Assembly: GCA_018398585.1 (NCBI GenBank) | Contig: JAGTTD010000008.1 | Coordinates: 30,061,208 to 30,125,207, forward strand | Length of the DNA stretch: 64,000 bases | Direction: 5' to 3' | Origin: Simmondsia chinensis | Taxonomy: Eukaryota; Streptophyta; Magnoliopsida; Caryophyllales; Simmondsiaceae | Shown: in pieces, positions 10,592 through 21,429 of the stretch | Layout: every line of letters begins with the position of its first letter | Numbering within the stretch: the stretch's first letter is position 1 | Position numbers and translations under genes: made by a program | The notes under the pieces: generated by a model | The model's database searches: none | Seen by the model: only the letters and a program-made list of their open reading frames with translations | What the model was told of the DNA's origin: nothing

Positions 10592-11285
10592 ATTAATCTA
10601 AAAATAATCCAATTATATGTCAATGTACCAAAAAATAATTCAACTCTATTTTCTAACCAAAAAAACCTAACTCGAACTGTTCAACCAAAAAATAACTCAA
10701 CTCTAACTTTTGTACTAAAAAAATACCCAACTGTAAAATTAATTGAATTGATGGCGAAACATGGCGTGTGGTATGATACTCAGATAATATATTTTTATTC
10801 TATATTTTTTTTGTTTGGCTTGATTTCTTTTCTCACCTAATCAAACTAAAAATATGTCTTTTTAATAATTGAGTACAACCCCACAAAAAGGCAATATCTC
10901 GAGGCAAAGAACAAGCAAAACAACCGAGGGATACAACCAAAGAACAAGGGCTGCAAATGAGCCGAGCAGAACCATAGCTTGATCGGCTCGGCTCGGCTCG
11001 ACTCGTTAAATAAATAAGACAAGCTCGATATTGAAATTATTTATCTAACCTCTGCTCGTTTACTAAATGATACCGCCTACAGCGAACAAGCCAAACCAAA
11101 AATACTAGAAGAAAAATATATTGTCTGAGCATCACACTTTAGTATTTTTTAAATCAAATTTTTAGAGCTGGGTTATTTTTAGATTAATTTTAGAGTTTGG
11201 TTATTTTTGATAGAAAAGTTAAGGTTGAGTTATTTTTTGATAAAAAAATTAGAGTTAGGTTATTTTTTAATTAAAAATAAAATAA
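10592..11285. repeat. Foldback structure: inverted arrays of a ~29-bp minisatellite
   Basis: From 10592 to about 10740 a unit like AAAAAATAACTCAACTCTAA recurs about five times at roughly 29-bp spacing. From about 11161 to 11285 about four units of its reverse complement occur (for example GGTTATTTTTAGATTAAT at 11171-11188 against ATTAATCTAAAAATAATCC at 10592). The arms flank a core of about 420 bp that includes a GCTCGGCTCGGCTCG stretch preceded by GGGCTGCAAATGAGCCGAGC (10949 on), a phrase typical of hAT MITE ends. Transcription through it would give a hairpin RNA. The frame 10574-10840 is a by-product of the repeats. Confidence 0.65.
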
Positions 11286-12424
11286 AATTATATTTTTTAA
11301 TATATTAACATATAATTAGATGAGTATTAAATAAGTAACCTAATAAACAAAACTACAATAGAAAAGACAGAACTTTTTACGTGTAATAAAAAGAATAATT
11401 GGGGCACACGTCCCAATATTTTAAAGGGCAAGAGCAAGTTGGAGGGGTAATAATAATAATTTATTATTTAAACAGGATAAAAACGCAAGTTGCATGGACA
11501 TCATGAGCTCCAATTTTTAATCCTACGCTCTCGCAATATGCTAAAATAAACTACTAGAAACATTTTTCCTCGCTTCATTTGGTCTTATATATAGTACTAT
11601 AATTCCCTATTATAAAGGTGTTAATTTTATCGCGTATTATTTTATAAAATTAAGTGTACTTCCAGCTTATTTTTTACTATAATGCATGCGTTTCAGTTGC
11701 TTCTGGTTTAACTTTTATTTTGTATTTTTTTTAATAATTAAAAAGATTTTCTTAATGGAAAACCGATGCAACCATTAAAATAGAGCTTGAGAAGGTCCAT
11801 AAGAGTCCAAAAAAAAGCATAGTGACAAAACCCCACACCATCTAGACATCTACCACCACGCCAACTCTTGAAGTATAACAATCTCTAAAAAAACCTAGAC
11901 GTCTATACCCACACCAACTTTTGAAATAATAAAAGTGAAATGGATATTACACCTTCTTTTTACTTCGTATATTATTGTTTTCCCTTAAGTGTTTCTGATT
12001 CTAACGATCTATATTTATGAAGAGATATCTGTATGTTTCTAATTATCCAAAAAAGGGATGAGAATTCCTCGAGGGTTAGCTACATTGTTATTTCGTGTAG
12101 CGGATCTAACAATTAGGCTAGTTGCATTAGATCAGGCTCGATTTTTTTCGAGTCGATTGAGATTATAATTAATGTTGACTATTCAAGTCATGCAATGTGT
12201 GGATATGAGTTCGGATCAACTTATTGATTGTAAGTTTACAATGATAAAATTTAATATTCGTAAATATTTTTCACTATAAAATAAATAATAGTACTATATG
12301 TTTCCTTTAATAAGAGAAAAATTAAATAACTAAACTCAATAAAGAAATAGTAGCTTCACTTCCCACAACTTCTAAACAAATATGAATTCCAAATATAATA
12401 TGCCAATAACTTAAAAATAATTAT
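11286..12424. other. AT-rich spacer, no feature recognised
   Basis: No open frame over 60 codons with any recognisable motif, and no tandem or inverted repeat that I can support. Confidence 0.5.
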
Positions 12425-12965
12425 TACTAGGTTTATCCCGTGCGCTACACAGGTTGGTTTTTTTAGCATTTTTATTTTTGTGGCATTGTTTCAAGGCATG
12501 TTGCTATTTTGTTTTATTATAGCAGAAATGTTTTTGCGTATATGAATTGCACAGAACTAAAAAGAAAAGTAAAGCTAACCTCAAAGAATTTTTTAGTTGT
12601 TTAATTTTTAAACTTTAAGGCATAAAAATAAATATTATCAATATTTATTTTGTTCAGTTAAGGAATCTTTTGTGGTCTATTATGGTGCTTTATTTTGGAT
12701 TTATTATGGTTTTCTAGTGGTAACGTTCCTTCTATTGTAGAATGATGATAGGAAAATATTTATTTCATAAATATTATTAATATCCATTTTTTCAGTTATA
12801 GAATCTTTTGTGGTCTACTATAGCGCTTTATTTTCAATTTATTATTGTAGACTAATGACTCTAAAATATTTATTTCATAAACACTATAAATATTAATTTT
12901 TTCTATTTATGAAATACTTTATGGTCTGTTATGATAGTTTATTATGGATTTATTCTTTCTGTGAT
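12425..12965. repeat. Degenerate three-copy direct repeat
   Basis: The phrase GAATCTTTTGTGGTCTATTATG recurs in diverged form, with its TGGTCT landmark at about 12673, 12811 and 12922, so spacings are near 138 and 111 bp. Each copy is followed by GCTTTATTTT or similar and a TTATTTCATAAA stretch. The left end starts with a short near-palindrome (CCCGTGCGCTACACAGG at 12438-12454) of the kind seen near ends of some non-autonomous plant elements. The family is unknown. Confidence 0.5.
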
Positions 12966-13038
12966 TTTTTTTTGTACTTAATAATTTAAGTTTTGTTTAA
13001 GATAGGTGAATATTATCCTAGTCTAAGCGAAATACTTT

Positions 13039-13069
<31 letters not shown>

Positions 13070-14746
13070 AAAAGTTTCTTTGTAATAATTGATTGATTAA
13101 TGAAATGAAGAGTAAAATGAAGGGTTTGGGGTGAGGGCTTTGCTCTAGAATTGCTTGATTAGTGAAATGAGGGCTTTTGAGAGAAGGGAGGTTTTGCAAT
13201 AATGTAGTAGATCGATTAATAATAATAATGGGATAATTACTTAGTCTTTTTTTTACAATTCATTATAATTAATTGCGTCTAAATTCAAGCACTTCTTCAA
13301 CCTAGAACTAATAATCATGTTGGTCAAGTTGGATTATATATATTAGCATCAGTTCATCTTCGAATTATATCTTATTTGGCTCATATTGAGTTTTATTTAT
13401 TTCTAAAATAAGATCTTTAATTAATTTAAAAATAAAAAGATTCATATAAAAATATAATTGAATTGGCCTAAGTCCATTAATTTTAGGGTTCCTTAATAAG
13501 AAGGAAACTGAAGAAATTATTATACTCAAGACAACCAAATTGGCCAAAACAAAAAATCAAACTAACAGTGTTATTTAAATAAAATAGAAGTATACGTATA
13601 TATATATATATAATTGGCTGCCCACTTGAATCATATATTATATCAAGGTATAATATTCAAATATCAATTGCATTATTATTTTAGACAAATTAAGGACACC
13701 GTGTTATTTTTTTATATTTATGTTTTGATCAAGTTTGGAGATGAATTTTTCTTATTTTTTATTTTTAATTTTGTTATTCTGTCAAAATATTTTCAGAAGG
13801 AAAAAAGAAAAAAATTTCTGTCACTAAAACAACAAAATAAAAACGAATCCAAATGAACAAAATGACAAAGAAAAGTAAAGTATCGGGCAAAATAAAAGCA
13901 CAAGTAGTCATAATTTTCCTTTAAATTTCTCAGGGTTTAATTTCGATATACACATATATAAAAGAAGCTAATTACTAAAACAAAAGGGGAAAAAAAAAAG
14001 ATGAAAAGAATAGAAAACCTCAAAAGTCCTCTTCAATACAACTAGGCTAATTAACTCATATAACAAGGAGTTGGTATTGCGGAGATAAAAATTGCTATAT
14101 CAGAGCAATAATATAACATACAAATAATAAGAGTGATAAAATTATATTAAAGTCTACGACCTTACTCTGACAATAATAATTTTACCTCCACAATAGTATT
14201 CCTCAAAAAATATTACTCACATTGCTTCTACCGTATGAGAATTAAAAAAAGGGCATATAATATACAATAAAATATACCTTCTTTTGACACTCTTTAATGC
14301 CTCCATTATCAACTCTATATGAAGCCATTCAGAAGAAAATACGAAAGATCAATTGAAAGTGATAACTAGCTTAACTGGCAAAATATATGTGAAGCGGCGT
14401 CTAAAATTTGAGATCGAATTCATCCTTCATCATGGAGAGATGGATTAAAGTGATCCGAAGGAAATGCCCCCCCTTATAGAAACCTAATGACTTTGTTACT
14501 GTATGTCAAATTTGCAGTACTTCATAATCGAGGATGATTATGATGGTGATAATTTAATCAACCTCGATACCTAATTGGTATAGGTTGAGTAAACAATCCA
14601 CCCACTGTAAAATTCTTTTTAAAAATAGTTTAATACTAATATATATTCCTAATCCCGTTGCTAATAATTCATTACCAAAGATCTTAACAAGACTTGTATT
14701 TTTCATAAACTTATTACGTATTTCGTCACATTAAATAATTTTAAAT

Positions 14747-14784
<38 letters not shown>

Positions 14785-15030
14785 GTTACTTAATATGTTT
14801 GAACACATAATAAATTCCTCAAAAACAAATTCTTGTAAAAAAGAACCCATATTGCAGCAAATAAAATCCCCAAAAATTGTTATTTAAAATAAAGGAAATG
14901 TATTTTTCAAACTTTTAATAAGAAACAAAAGTCATCCCCCATTATACATAATAAACTTTTACTTTCCAAATTTTTTCTCTAATACCATATTTTTTAAAAC
15001 ATTTTCTCAAAAAATAAAAATAAGATCACT
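12966..15030. other. AT-rich spacer with microsatellites; downstream flank of the PYL gene
   Basis: Holds a T run at about 13039-13062, a (TA)n microsatellite at about 14750-14780, and AT-rich frames (13365-13547 minus, 13614-13856 plus) with no motif. A weak tRNA-like pair (TAGCTTAACTGG near 14368, GAGATCGAATTC near 14411) could be an old SINE head, but lacks a tail or target duplication. Confidence 0.4.
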
Positions 15031-15060
15031 TTTTTATTTTTATTTTTATTTTTATTCTTT
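15031..15060 (-). terminator. Candidate polyadenylation signals of the PYL gene
   Basis: On the minus strand, AATAAAAATAAAAATAAA begins about 20 nt after the PYL stop codon, giving several overlapping AATAAA hexamers. Position and sequence fit a plant near-upstream poly(A) signal, but AT-rich DNA produces such words by chance. Confidence 0.4.
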
Positions 15061-15078
15061 TACCAGCAAATATCAAAT

Positions 15079-15672
15079 TCACGAGACTTCACATGGGGAC
15101 GACAACGAGACGCTCCTCGTATTCTCGCCGGTCCGGCGGCTGTCGCAATTTCTCGCCATTTTCTCCGCGGTCTGCGCGAGAGATTGAAGATTACACCTCA
15201 CGATGGTGTCCACAAAGACACGTGTCTCCTCTGCAGTGTTTCCGGCAGGAACATCAACCACGTAGGACTCCACGACAACAGTGGCATCGCCGCCGGCCGT
15301 TGGGTGGAGTGTCGTGACAGACCGATAATTTTGTAGGCGGTGTTCGCCACCGACAATCCGGAAACTGATGATGTGTTGGTCATCGTCAAGGATTTCAAGG
15401 CGCTCGGTGCTGGTGGCGGCAGGGAGGCCGGAGATGACGTGGACTTGTCGGAGGGTACCCACTTCGCCTTGGCCGAGGATGACATGGCAACTTTTGAGAA
15501 AGTGCTTGTAGGCTTGAGGGTTGTCGAAGCGGCGGACGAGAGACCAGACAGTGGTGACGGGGGCCGAGACACGTTGGACGACGGCGGAGGTGCATTGGTG
15601 GTGGCCCACCTTGTGGTCGTGGTAGATTGCCAGAGTCGCAGGGGAGATGTGGCCCGCGTGAGGAGAAGGCAT
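15079..15672 (-). CDS. PYL: Abscisic acid receptor, PYR/PYL/RCAR family, PYL4/5/6-like
   Basis: A 197-residue, single-exon, intact START-fold protein: a soluble ABA receptor that, when hormone-bound, inhibits clade A PP2C phosphatases and so releases SnRK2 kinases. Visible landmarks: KVGHHQCTSAVVQRVSAPV (residues 21-39), RRFDNPQAYKHFLKSC with the ABA-carboxylate Lys at 60, gate loop SGLPA (81-85), STERL with Glu90, latch HRL (111-113) with Tyr116, VVVESYVVDVP with Glu135, and the last helix CNLQSLAQ with Asn161. All ligand-contacting positions known from PYR1 are kept. Length and lack of introns match subfamily II (Arabidopsis PYL4-6, about 200 residues). Oddities: Arg105 where relatives usually have Ser in the strand before the latch, and a polar tail of about 22 residues after the final helix. 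ATG at 15672 is preceded by an A-rich leader. Codon use is GC-rich against the AT-rich surroundings. The overlapping plus- and minus-strand frames here are shadows. Confidence 0.95.
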   Translation of the reverse strand: MPSPHAGHISPATLAIYHDHKVGHHQCTSAVVQRVSAPVTTVWSLVRRFDNPQAYKHFLKSCHVILGQGEVGTLRQVHVISGLPAATSTERLEILDDDQHIISFRIVGGEHRLQNYRSVTTLHPTAGGDATVVVESYVVDVPAGNTAEETRVFVDTIVRCNLQSLAQTAEKMARNCDSRRTGENTRSVSLSSPCEVS

Positions 15673-15798
15673 TATGAATTTTTTTTCCCTTTTTTTTTTT
15701 TTTGGAATTTTGAAGTCGGTAGTTGTTGAGGAAAATGGGGGTTTGGGGGGAGATGATAATAAGAACCGAAAAAGAGGGCAAGTGGGAGAGCAAGTTGC

Positions 15799-15808
15799 AT
15801 ATTATAAA
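15799..15808 (-). promoter_or_regulatory. Candidate TATA box of the PYL gene
   Basis: On the minus strand TTTATAATAT lies about 130 nt upstream of the PYL ATG, leaving room for a short 5' leader that contains a homopolymer A/G stretch. No hormone-response element is claimed. Confidence 0.35.
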
Positions 15809-15897
15809 AACTCATGTTGGAATGGAAGGACTTGGTAAGACTTATCTTATGGACCAATTTGCCCTTTTTAAAATGAAACTATTATATATTTTTAGAG

Positions 15898-16105
15898 TAA
15901 TGCTACACACCACAAAAAATAAGGACACGAAATGGAATGAGTGATGCCACCATAAGGAAAAAATAAATATTTAATTCACACAAGAAAATCACATAGGGGA
16001 TTATAGGTCTCGTGATAATGAGTTTTGCATGGCAAGCCTGAGGGGTAGGGTTCAAATCCCACTCGTGCCATTTCGTGTCTCTATTTTCCATGGTGTATAG
16101 CATTA
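15898..16105. mobile_element. 208-bp MITE with ~37-bp inverted ends and an internal box B-like motif
   Basis: The left end (TAATGCTACACACCACAA...GACACGAAATGG, 15898-15936) and the right end (CCATTTCGTGTCTC...GGTGTATAGCATTA, 16068-16105) are reverse complements with a few mismatches. The terminal TA on both sides could be a 2-bp target duplication, as in Tc1/mariner relatives, or simply part of the repeat. The interior carries GGGTTCAAATCCC (16048-16060), a good RNA polymerase III box B, so a SINE head may have been incorporated. No transposase is encoded. Confidence 0.75.
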
Positions 16106-16133
16106 TTCATTTTTTATGTTTGGAGTACTGAAC

Positions 16134-16620
16134 AAGGATGTAAATGAATTAAATTTTCGATGGAACACTCATGTTTGAAATGAATTAGAGTTCGTTGGTG
16201 TTCATTTTCGGGATTGATAGCTTATCGAACTTAGTTTAAAAAAGGGAGCGTGCATAGCTCGTTAATGTTTGGAAATGGTTTGCTAAAGCTTCGTTAAGAG
16301 TTTGTTATGGACTGAGTACTTGCTTGATAATGAAGAGTCGATAGTAGCTTGAATAGTTTGATTTAATACCAAGTTGAATACAATAGAAAGCATGGGTTGA
16401 TAGCAAACTCGGTTTGGTGGCAAGTTGAATAATAGTGAGCCTGCCTCAATAGCAAGCGCACTTGATTACACGAAAGAATTAAGTCGAGTTGCTACTGAAT
16501 AAAGTTTGAACAGCAGTTTAAAAACTCAACATAGATTCTCGCTTGGTCTTAAGCTCATTGAGGCTCATTGAGCACAGGTTCAAACAAGAGCGTGCTCCGA
16601 TCAGCTCATTTGCTTCCTTA
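16134..16620. mobile_element. Probable non-autonomous hAT-like element
   Basis: The left end AAGGATGTAAATGAATTAAA and the reverse complement of the right end (AAGGAAGCAAATGAGCTGAT) share the AAATGA core. About 20 bp further in both continue with C(A/T)C(A/T)TGTTTGAA. Such ATGAGC-rich ends are common in plant hAT MITEs. No 8-bp target duplication could be recognised, and no coding capacity exists. Confidence 0.5.
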
Positions 16621-16679
16621 GCGAGGATTGATGACCTTCAAGTCCAATGGAATGCGATACTTATTACCATACTTATTAC

Positions 16680-18632
16680 CAGGGGTGCACATGGTCCGAT
16701 TTGGTAGTATATGGTTACCAAATCGAACCAAACCGTAAAAATACGGTTTGACAATTTTACAAGCCAAAACCAAACAATTTTTTCTCACAAACCAAACCGG
16801 ATCAAACCATAATTATGGTTCAGTCCAGTCCGATTTATGGTTTTAACAATCACTATAATAAAAAAATTGTTATTAACACTAATATGAAAATAATTTGATC
16901 AATATTAAAATCATCATTAACTACAAAAAACATCCCAAAATAAGAAAACTTTACTTTTCTTCCTAATTCTTAGCATAAAACATGTTTATACTATATACTA
17001 CATAAACAAAAACTACAAACAATACATAAAACGGTTTTATTAAATTCAATAGTAAAGTCTTTTAAATAAATTCAGCAGTAACATTAGATCTATTAAAATT
17101 TTTGTTAAGTTGTTAATGAAATATTTAGTGATTCAGTCACATATTAGGTTAAATTGAATCATTGAGTGGATTTTACTTGCATCTAATATGATTCTATCAT
17201 TAAAAATTACATCATTACCATAAAGGCTCTGTTTGGGACGTGGAATTAGAATTGGACTATAGAATTGCAATTCCAATTCCAATTCTGATGGAACTGAAAT
17301 TCCATTGTTTGGTTCATCAAAGGAATTGGAGGTTAGAATTCTAATTATATAATGATTTGAATCATCAAAAAAATTTGGTCAATTGAGTTGAAGTATTTCG
17401 AGTTTTAAATCAACTACCATTGGATTTTGGTCGGAGCGGTTCACATTGCTTTCAAGTTATTATGGTTGGAGCGATTCACTTCAAGTTCGAGTTATTCAAT
17501 TTTTGAGGCATATTGGGTCGAGTATCATGTCTGATCATTTGGGGTTCAAGTTATCTCGAATTTTCAGTTAATCAAATAAGGTCTTTTCGGGATTTAGGCT
17601 AGTTATGATTGGGTTTGAGTTCATATGGGTCATTTCAAGCTCGAGTCATCTTAGTTTTGGAACAAATGAGTTGTATCATTTCAAATTTTGAGTCATCTTA
17701 GGCTAAGTTTGAAAATGGGTATGGTCATATTAAGTTTCGATTCAATTTGGTCAGGTCATTTCCACTTTGGCTCAGTTTGTTTACATCACATTTAAGTCGA
17801 GTAGTTTCATTCTTGATCTGAGTCATCTCAAGTTTCGGGTCAATCGGGTTAGTTCACTTTGGACTTTGAGCTAAGGTGACTGTCATTTCAAGTTCCAGTC
17901 ATTCTTGTTGGGTGATTTCGAGGTTTGGGTCAAATTTTGGGTTGTGTCTAAGTTAAAGGTTTTGAGTCATCTTGGATTTGGGATAATTAAGTGATGACAT
18001 TATAGGTTTTAGGTCAATTGAAATAATATGGAATTACAATTCCCTACCCCCACACCAAGGAATTGGAAATTATGATTTTCAGTTAAAATATAATTTCATG
18101 GAATTAAGCAGTGGAATTATAATTCCAATTCCAGCAGGTGAACATAATAATAGAATTGAAATTCTGGACCCCAATTTCAGTCTTAGCCCAATTCCCGCCT
18201 CCAATTCCAAGCTCCAAATACAGCCTAAGTTAAATTCGACCAAATGACTAAATTGATATAATATAAATTCTAAACGGACTAAATTGCCCTAATTAAAAAT
18301 ATAAGGACTAAATTGACACGATCAGAAAAATACAAAGACCTTTAGTATAAATAACCTTGATTAGACTTATCAAGTTATCAAGTAAAATTTTGTCACTAGC
18401 ATAACTTGTTAAGATTCGGATGATGTAAATAATCATTGAATTCTTTAGCATATCATTTTTATGGATATGGTTTAAGTTTGGTTTTAAACCAAACCTAAAC
18501 TATAAATCCTAATAAACAAAGTTTTCTAAATCAAACCATATTTTGCAAACCATAAATCAAATCAACCAAACCAAACCATAATTTACAGTTTGGTCTAGTT
18601 TGAATTATAGTTTAAATCGTTGTGTACCCCTA
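16680..18632. mobile_element. Ac-like non-autonomous hAT element, 1.95 kb
   Basis: It starts CAGGGGTGCACA and ends TGTGTACCCCTA, the same asymmetric C.../...A termini as maize Ac (CAGGGATG ... CATCCCTA). It is flanked by 8-bp repeats CTTATTAC (16672-16679) and GTTAATAC (18633-18640), matching at six of eight positions. Subterminal regions are dense in ACCAAACC / GGTTTGG motifs on both sides, the expected clustered transposase-binding pattern. There is no transposase frame. A second element (17225-18225) sits inside it. Confidence 0.78.
17225..18225. mobile_element. Harbinger/Tourist-like element nested in the Ac-like element
   Basis: The left end GGCTCTGTTTGGGACGTGGA and the reverse complement of the right end (GGCTGTATTTGGAGCTTGGA) match at 15 of 20 positions, and both run into GGAATT(A/G)GA. 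GGCTGTTTGG-type ends are typical of PIF/Harbinger (Tourist) elements. The flanking triplets AAA (left) and TAA (right) are one mismatch from the expected TAA duplication. Internal sequence 17360-18010 is made of degenerate repeats of GAGTCATCTT / GGTCATTTCAAG. No transposase frame. Confidence 0.65.
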
Positions 18633-18784
18633 GTTAATACTATATTAACTATACATATCACATAAAAGACTCAATATTTTAAAAACTAGATAATGTGATA
18701 AATGAGTAAGTTTAAATCTTCAAACAAGCGGTGTTGATATGAACTGATGCCCCCATTTACTGGTTACATATTGAAAAAAGTTGT

Positions 18785-19010
18785 CAGAGCAAATTTATTC
18801 AACTTTAGCATATAACTTGAAAGACTTAACATGATCCAGAAAGGTTAGCATAAGATCAGCCGTGATGGTTTCCATTGAGTCCTTGAATGCTTCTTGATAT
18901 TCTCTTGTCCAATTTATGGTTGGTTCTTCTTAAGGAGGTTAGTCAAAAGTGCAGTTCAATCAGAAAAGCTCTGGATGAATCTACAATAGTATTTTACTAG
19001 GATAAGAAAA
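18785..19010 (-). pseudogene. Ty3/gypsy pol scrap (RT thumb into RNase H)
   Basis: The minus strand can be read in broken frames as KYYCRFIQSFSD followed by ALLTNLLKKNQP, W...EYQEAFKDS, then an FKLYAK segment. This corresponds to the gypsy pol sequence GYYRRFI...LTxLLKKN...W...C..AF..LK. Stops and frame breaks interrupt it. No LTRs were found around it. Confidence 0.55.
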
Positions 19011-20300
19011 GATTTTAACTCAATTTGTCCTTGAAATTAGAAAGAAAATGGTACACCCGAATTGTATTATTTAAGTTCTTATTACTACCAAAGATCCTAC
19101 TTCTACAATTGGTAGGTCCCTAGGTTATTGAAATAAGTCGTGTTTTTTTTGTAATTTTCTCCCATCTTATAATTTATCATTTAGTTTTGATGGTAAGGAT
19201 TTAGGAGAATAGGTTCATGCCCAACCCGACTCATTTGTGAAAAACTTTAGGAAAGATGAAAGTTAGGTGCACATCACAATCAACCAAACATGACATTTTC
19301 AAAAAAAACTAACAGTTTTGGTATCACATCAGATGTTGGGAGTTTCACATTATACCTTTGAATTTTCAATCATGGTCTTATCAGATTAGAGAGTAAGCCA
19401 TGCATGTAAACACTAGAAATTAACCAATTGTTACATATACAGATATAACAATACCATTCAATTCAATAAGGTGCTAATTATTTGGTAGAATATAAAATAT
19501 TATTTCGAAAAAAAGATAAGAAATGATTATGTGCATTATTGAATTTTCTAGTTCTATATGCGTTAGGACCCAGTAGGGGTGTCCCTGCCCCGATTTAAGC
19601 TTTTTTTTTATCTATTTGGAATCCAGTTTAGGGGTAATCTATAGCCTTGGATGTTGAGACTGTTTGCCTTCAAGACACATCCTGTACTATTGCACATTAT
19701 CGAGTTTGTACTTCTGATAATCAAAAAAAAAAAAAAAAAAATGTTCAATATGCAAAAATAGATTTTATATCATAAAGTGAATCTTTATTCTTTACTAATG
19801 CACAAGGTAACAACTCTTTTCATCATCACTCTTGTTTGTCTTCATTTTTACTTTAATTTGCAAATTGTCGATAAGAATATTGGCATAGTTGTCAGAGCAA
19901 CCATCCCGCTGGGTCTTTCTAGAACTTCTAATTTATTTTTGTAAATCTATGGTAAAAATACTTTAAATAGGCTTAATATTAAATTAAGCACATTTTTATT
20001 AAATAGATGAGTATAGGGCCTATCACAACCAAAAAAAAAAAAAACAACATATTTTGAAAAAAAGACTAAGATGAGCATGGACTCTATTACATATAAGATG
20101 ACTGGCAGATGTCTGAACTTGAAAATATGCAATGTGGTGGATGGAGGAGTAATCTAAAAGATGACTGCTGATAAACTTAATGTCCTTTTTCTTAAAGCAT
20201 ATCATGCTATTTTTCCTGTTCTAGAATTATCTTTTTATCTTGGTCCTTTTTTCAAACATTATACTCATTCAAAACATTTTTCGTTAAATTTAAAATTATT
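19011..20300. other. Spacer with A-tailed insert-like segment near 19560-19741
   Basis: Mostly AT-rich with no gene. The segment from about 19560, ending in a 19-A run at about 19723-19741, is less AT-rich than its surroundings and could be an A-tailed LINE or SINE end, but no promoter boxes or target duplication were recognised. Minus-strand frames at 19947-20205 are low complexity. Confidence 0.35.
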
Positions 20301-20304
20301 GATT

Positions 20305-20455
20305 AGACAACAAAAACAATAACAATAACAATTCCAGTGCTTCAAGGGTTCCCGCAAAAGCAGGGTCTGGGGGGTAGATGTACGCAGCCTTCCCCCTTCA
20401 GAGTGTCAACCTGAAGAGAAGCAGTTTCTGAGGACCCCCAACCTGAGAGATAAGT
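20305..20455 (-). mobile_element. 5'-truncated RTE LINE / TS-type SINE 3' end
   Basis: On the minus strand this reads CAGGTTGGGGGTCCTCAGAA, GGGGGAAGGCTGCGTACATC, CCCCCAGACCCTGC, GCACTGGAATTG and an (ATT/GTT)n tail. It aligns element for element with the 3' ends of the RTE LINEs at 25525-25665 and 53385-53518. The same tail is shared by plant TS-type SINEs (known). No tRNA-like head is present, so a truncated LINE is more likely. Confidence 0.75.
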
Positions 20456-21377
20456 TTTCATCGCCTCATAGGGACGCAGCTAACAGACAAGAAATCCTAA
20501 ATTCAAAAATGCCTCATTATCTGCAAACTAATGTTAAAAATACATATTAAATATACATGATTTCGCACCAAAATGTGTATTGCAAACAATATCATCTTAT
20601 GAAAATAATTTGGCAATATGCATGCTTGAATGAGCGTAGCTTAAGGTAAAATGTGAGTCCAATAAAGGTCAAACAAGTGAAATCAAGCCTAAACAAGCAA
20701 AGATTAGCACAAATCTTGGAGTTCGAGCACAACCCTCATGCCCCAGGGATCGGGGACGTTTTAGGCCATCCATGGGGTCCTGTGGTTAAGGCAACTAATG
20801 ACGTTACCAATTAAAAAAAAAAAAAAAAAGGGTTCCAGCACAACCACATTAGCGAAGTCAAGCCTCGATCTTGAGATTGGACTCCAGATCCATCAACCTT
20901 TGATTGAGTTGTGTATTTGAACCAGTCACTTACAGTTCTATTTATGTTATTGTCCTTCTTTTAATAATTGAGTCAGGTTTTGCAAACCTAGTTTCTTGAT
21001 TCGATCGCCGAATTCATGCACATGGAAGTGGAACTTCCTAGTTGTTAAGATCAAATCATTATTTTTGATATTCATTAATGTTAGTTTTCAACATGCACAA
21101 AGGAGGCAAATTTTGTTGCCAACCATTTTGTAATTAAAATTAGGCGTCACGAGAGCCCCCTACTCTAGGGTCCCAACTAATGAGAGAGACAAATTTTATT
21201 GCCTAACCATGATCCTAGTGTACCCCATTGCTCCAAGATGCCTAACCTTTTTCTTTTCTTTTTTTTTTCTTTTTATTTCCTGCTAAATCCCATAAATTTT
21301 AACTTTGAATCTCTCTGTTGGAACTTATTAGAAAAAAGATTGCCTTTCTTCTAATATTTTAAAAATTTTAAAGTAAT
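20456..21377. other. Spacer, no gene recognised
   Basis: Contains an A run at about 20812-20828 and a T-rich patch near 21250-21280. A segment at 20715-20830 (GAGTTCGAGCACAACCC before the A run) has a weak box B-like word, but the order of elements is wrong for a SINE. No coding signal. Confidence 0.4.
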
Positions 21378-21429
21378 TAACTGTTGATAAAAGTAGATTT
21401 TAGATTTGTGCAAGGGTTTTTTTTTTTTT

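Noticed and set aside
15093..15857. Several plus- and minus-strand ORFs overlapping the PYL gene
   Set aside because: They are shadows of the GC-rich PYL coding sequence in other frames; only the 15079-15672 minus frame has a recognisable, fully conserved protein.
16040..16065. A complete tRNA gene around GGGTTCAAATCCC
   Set aside because: No cloverleaf can be drawn: acceptor and anticodon stems are missing and the sequence sits inside an inverted-repeat element.
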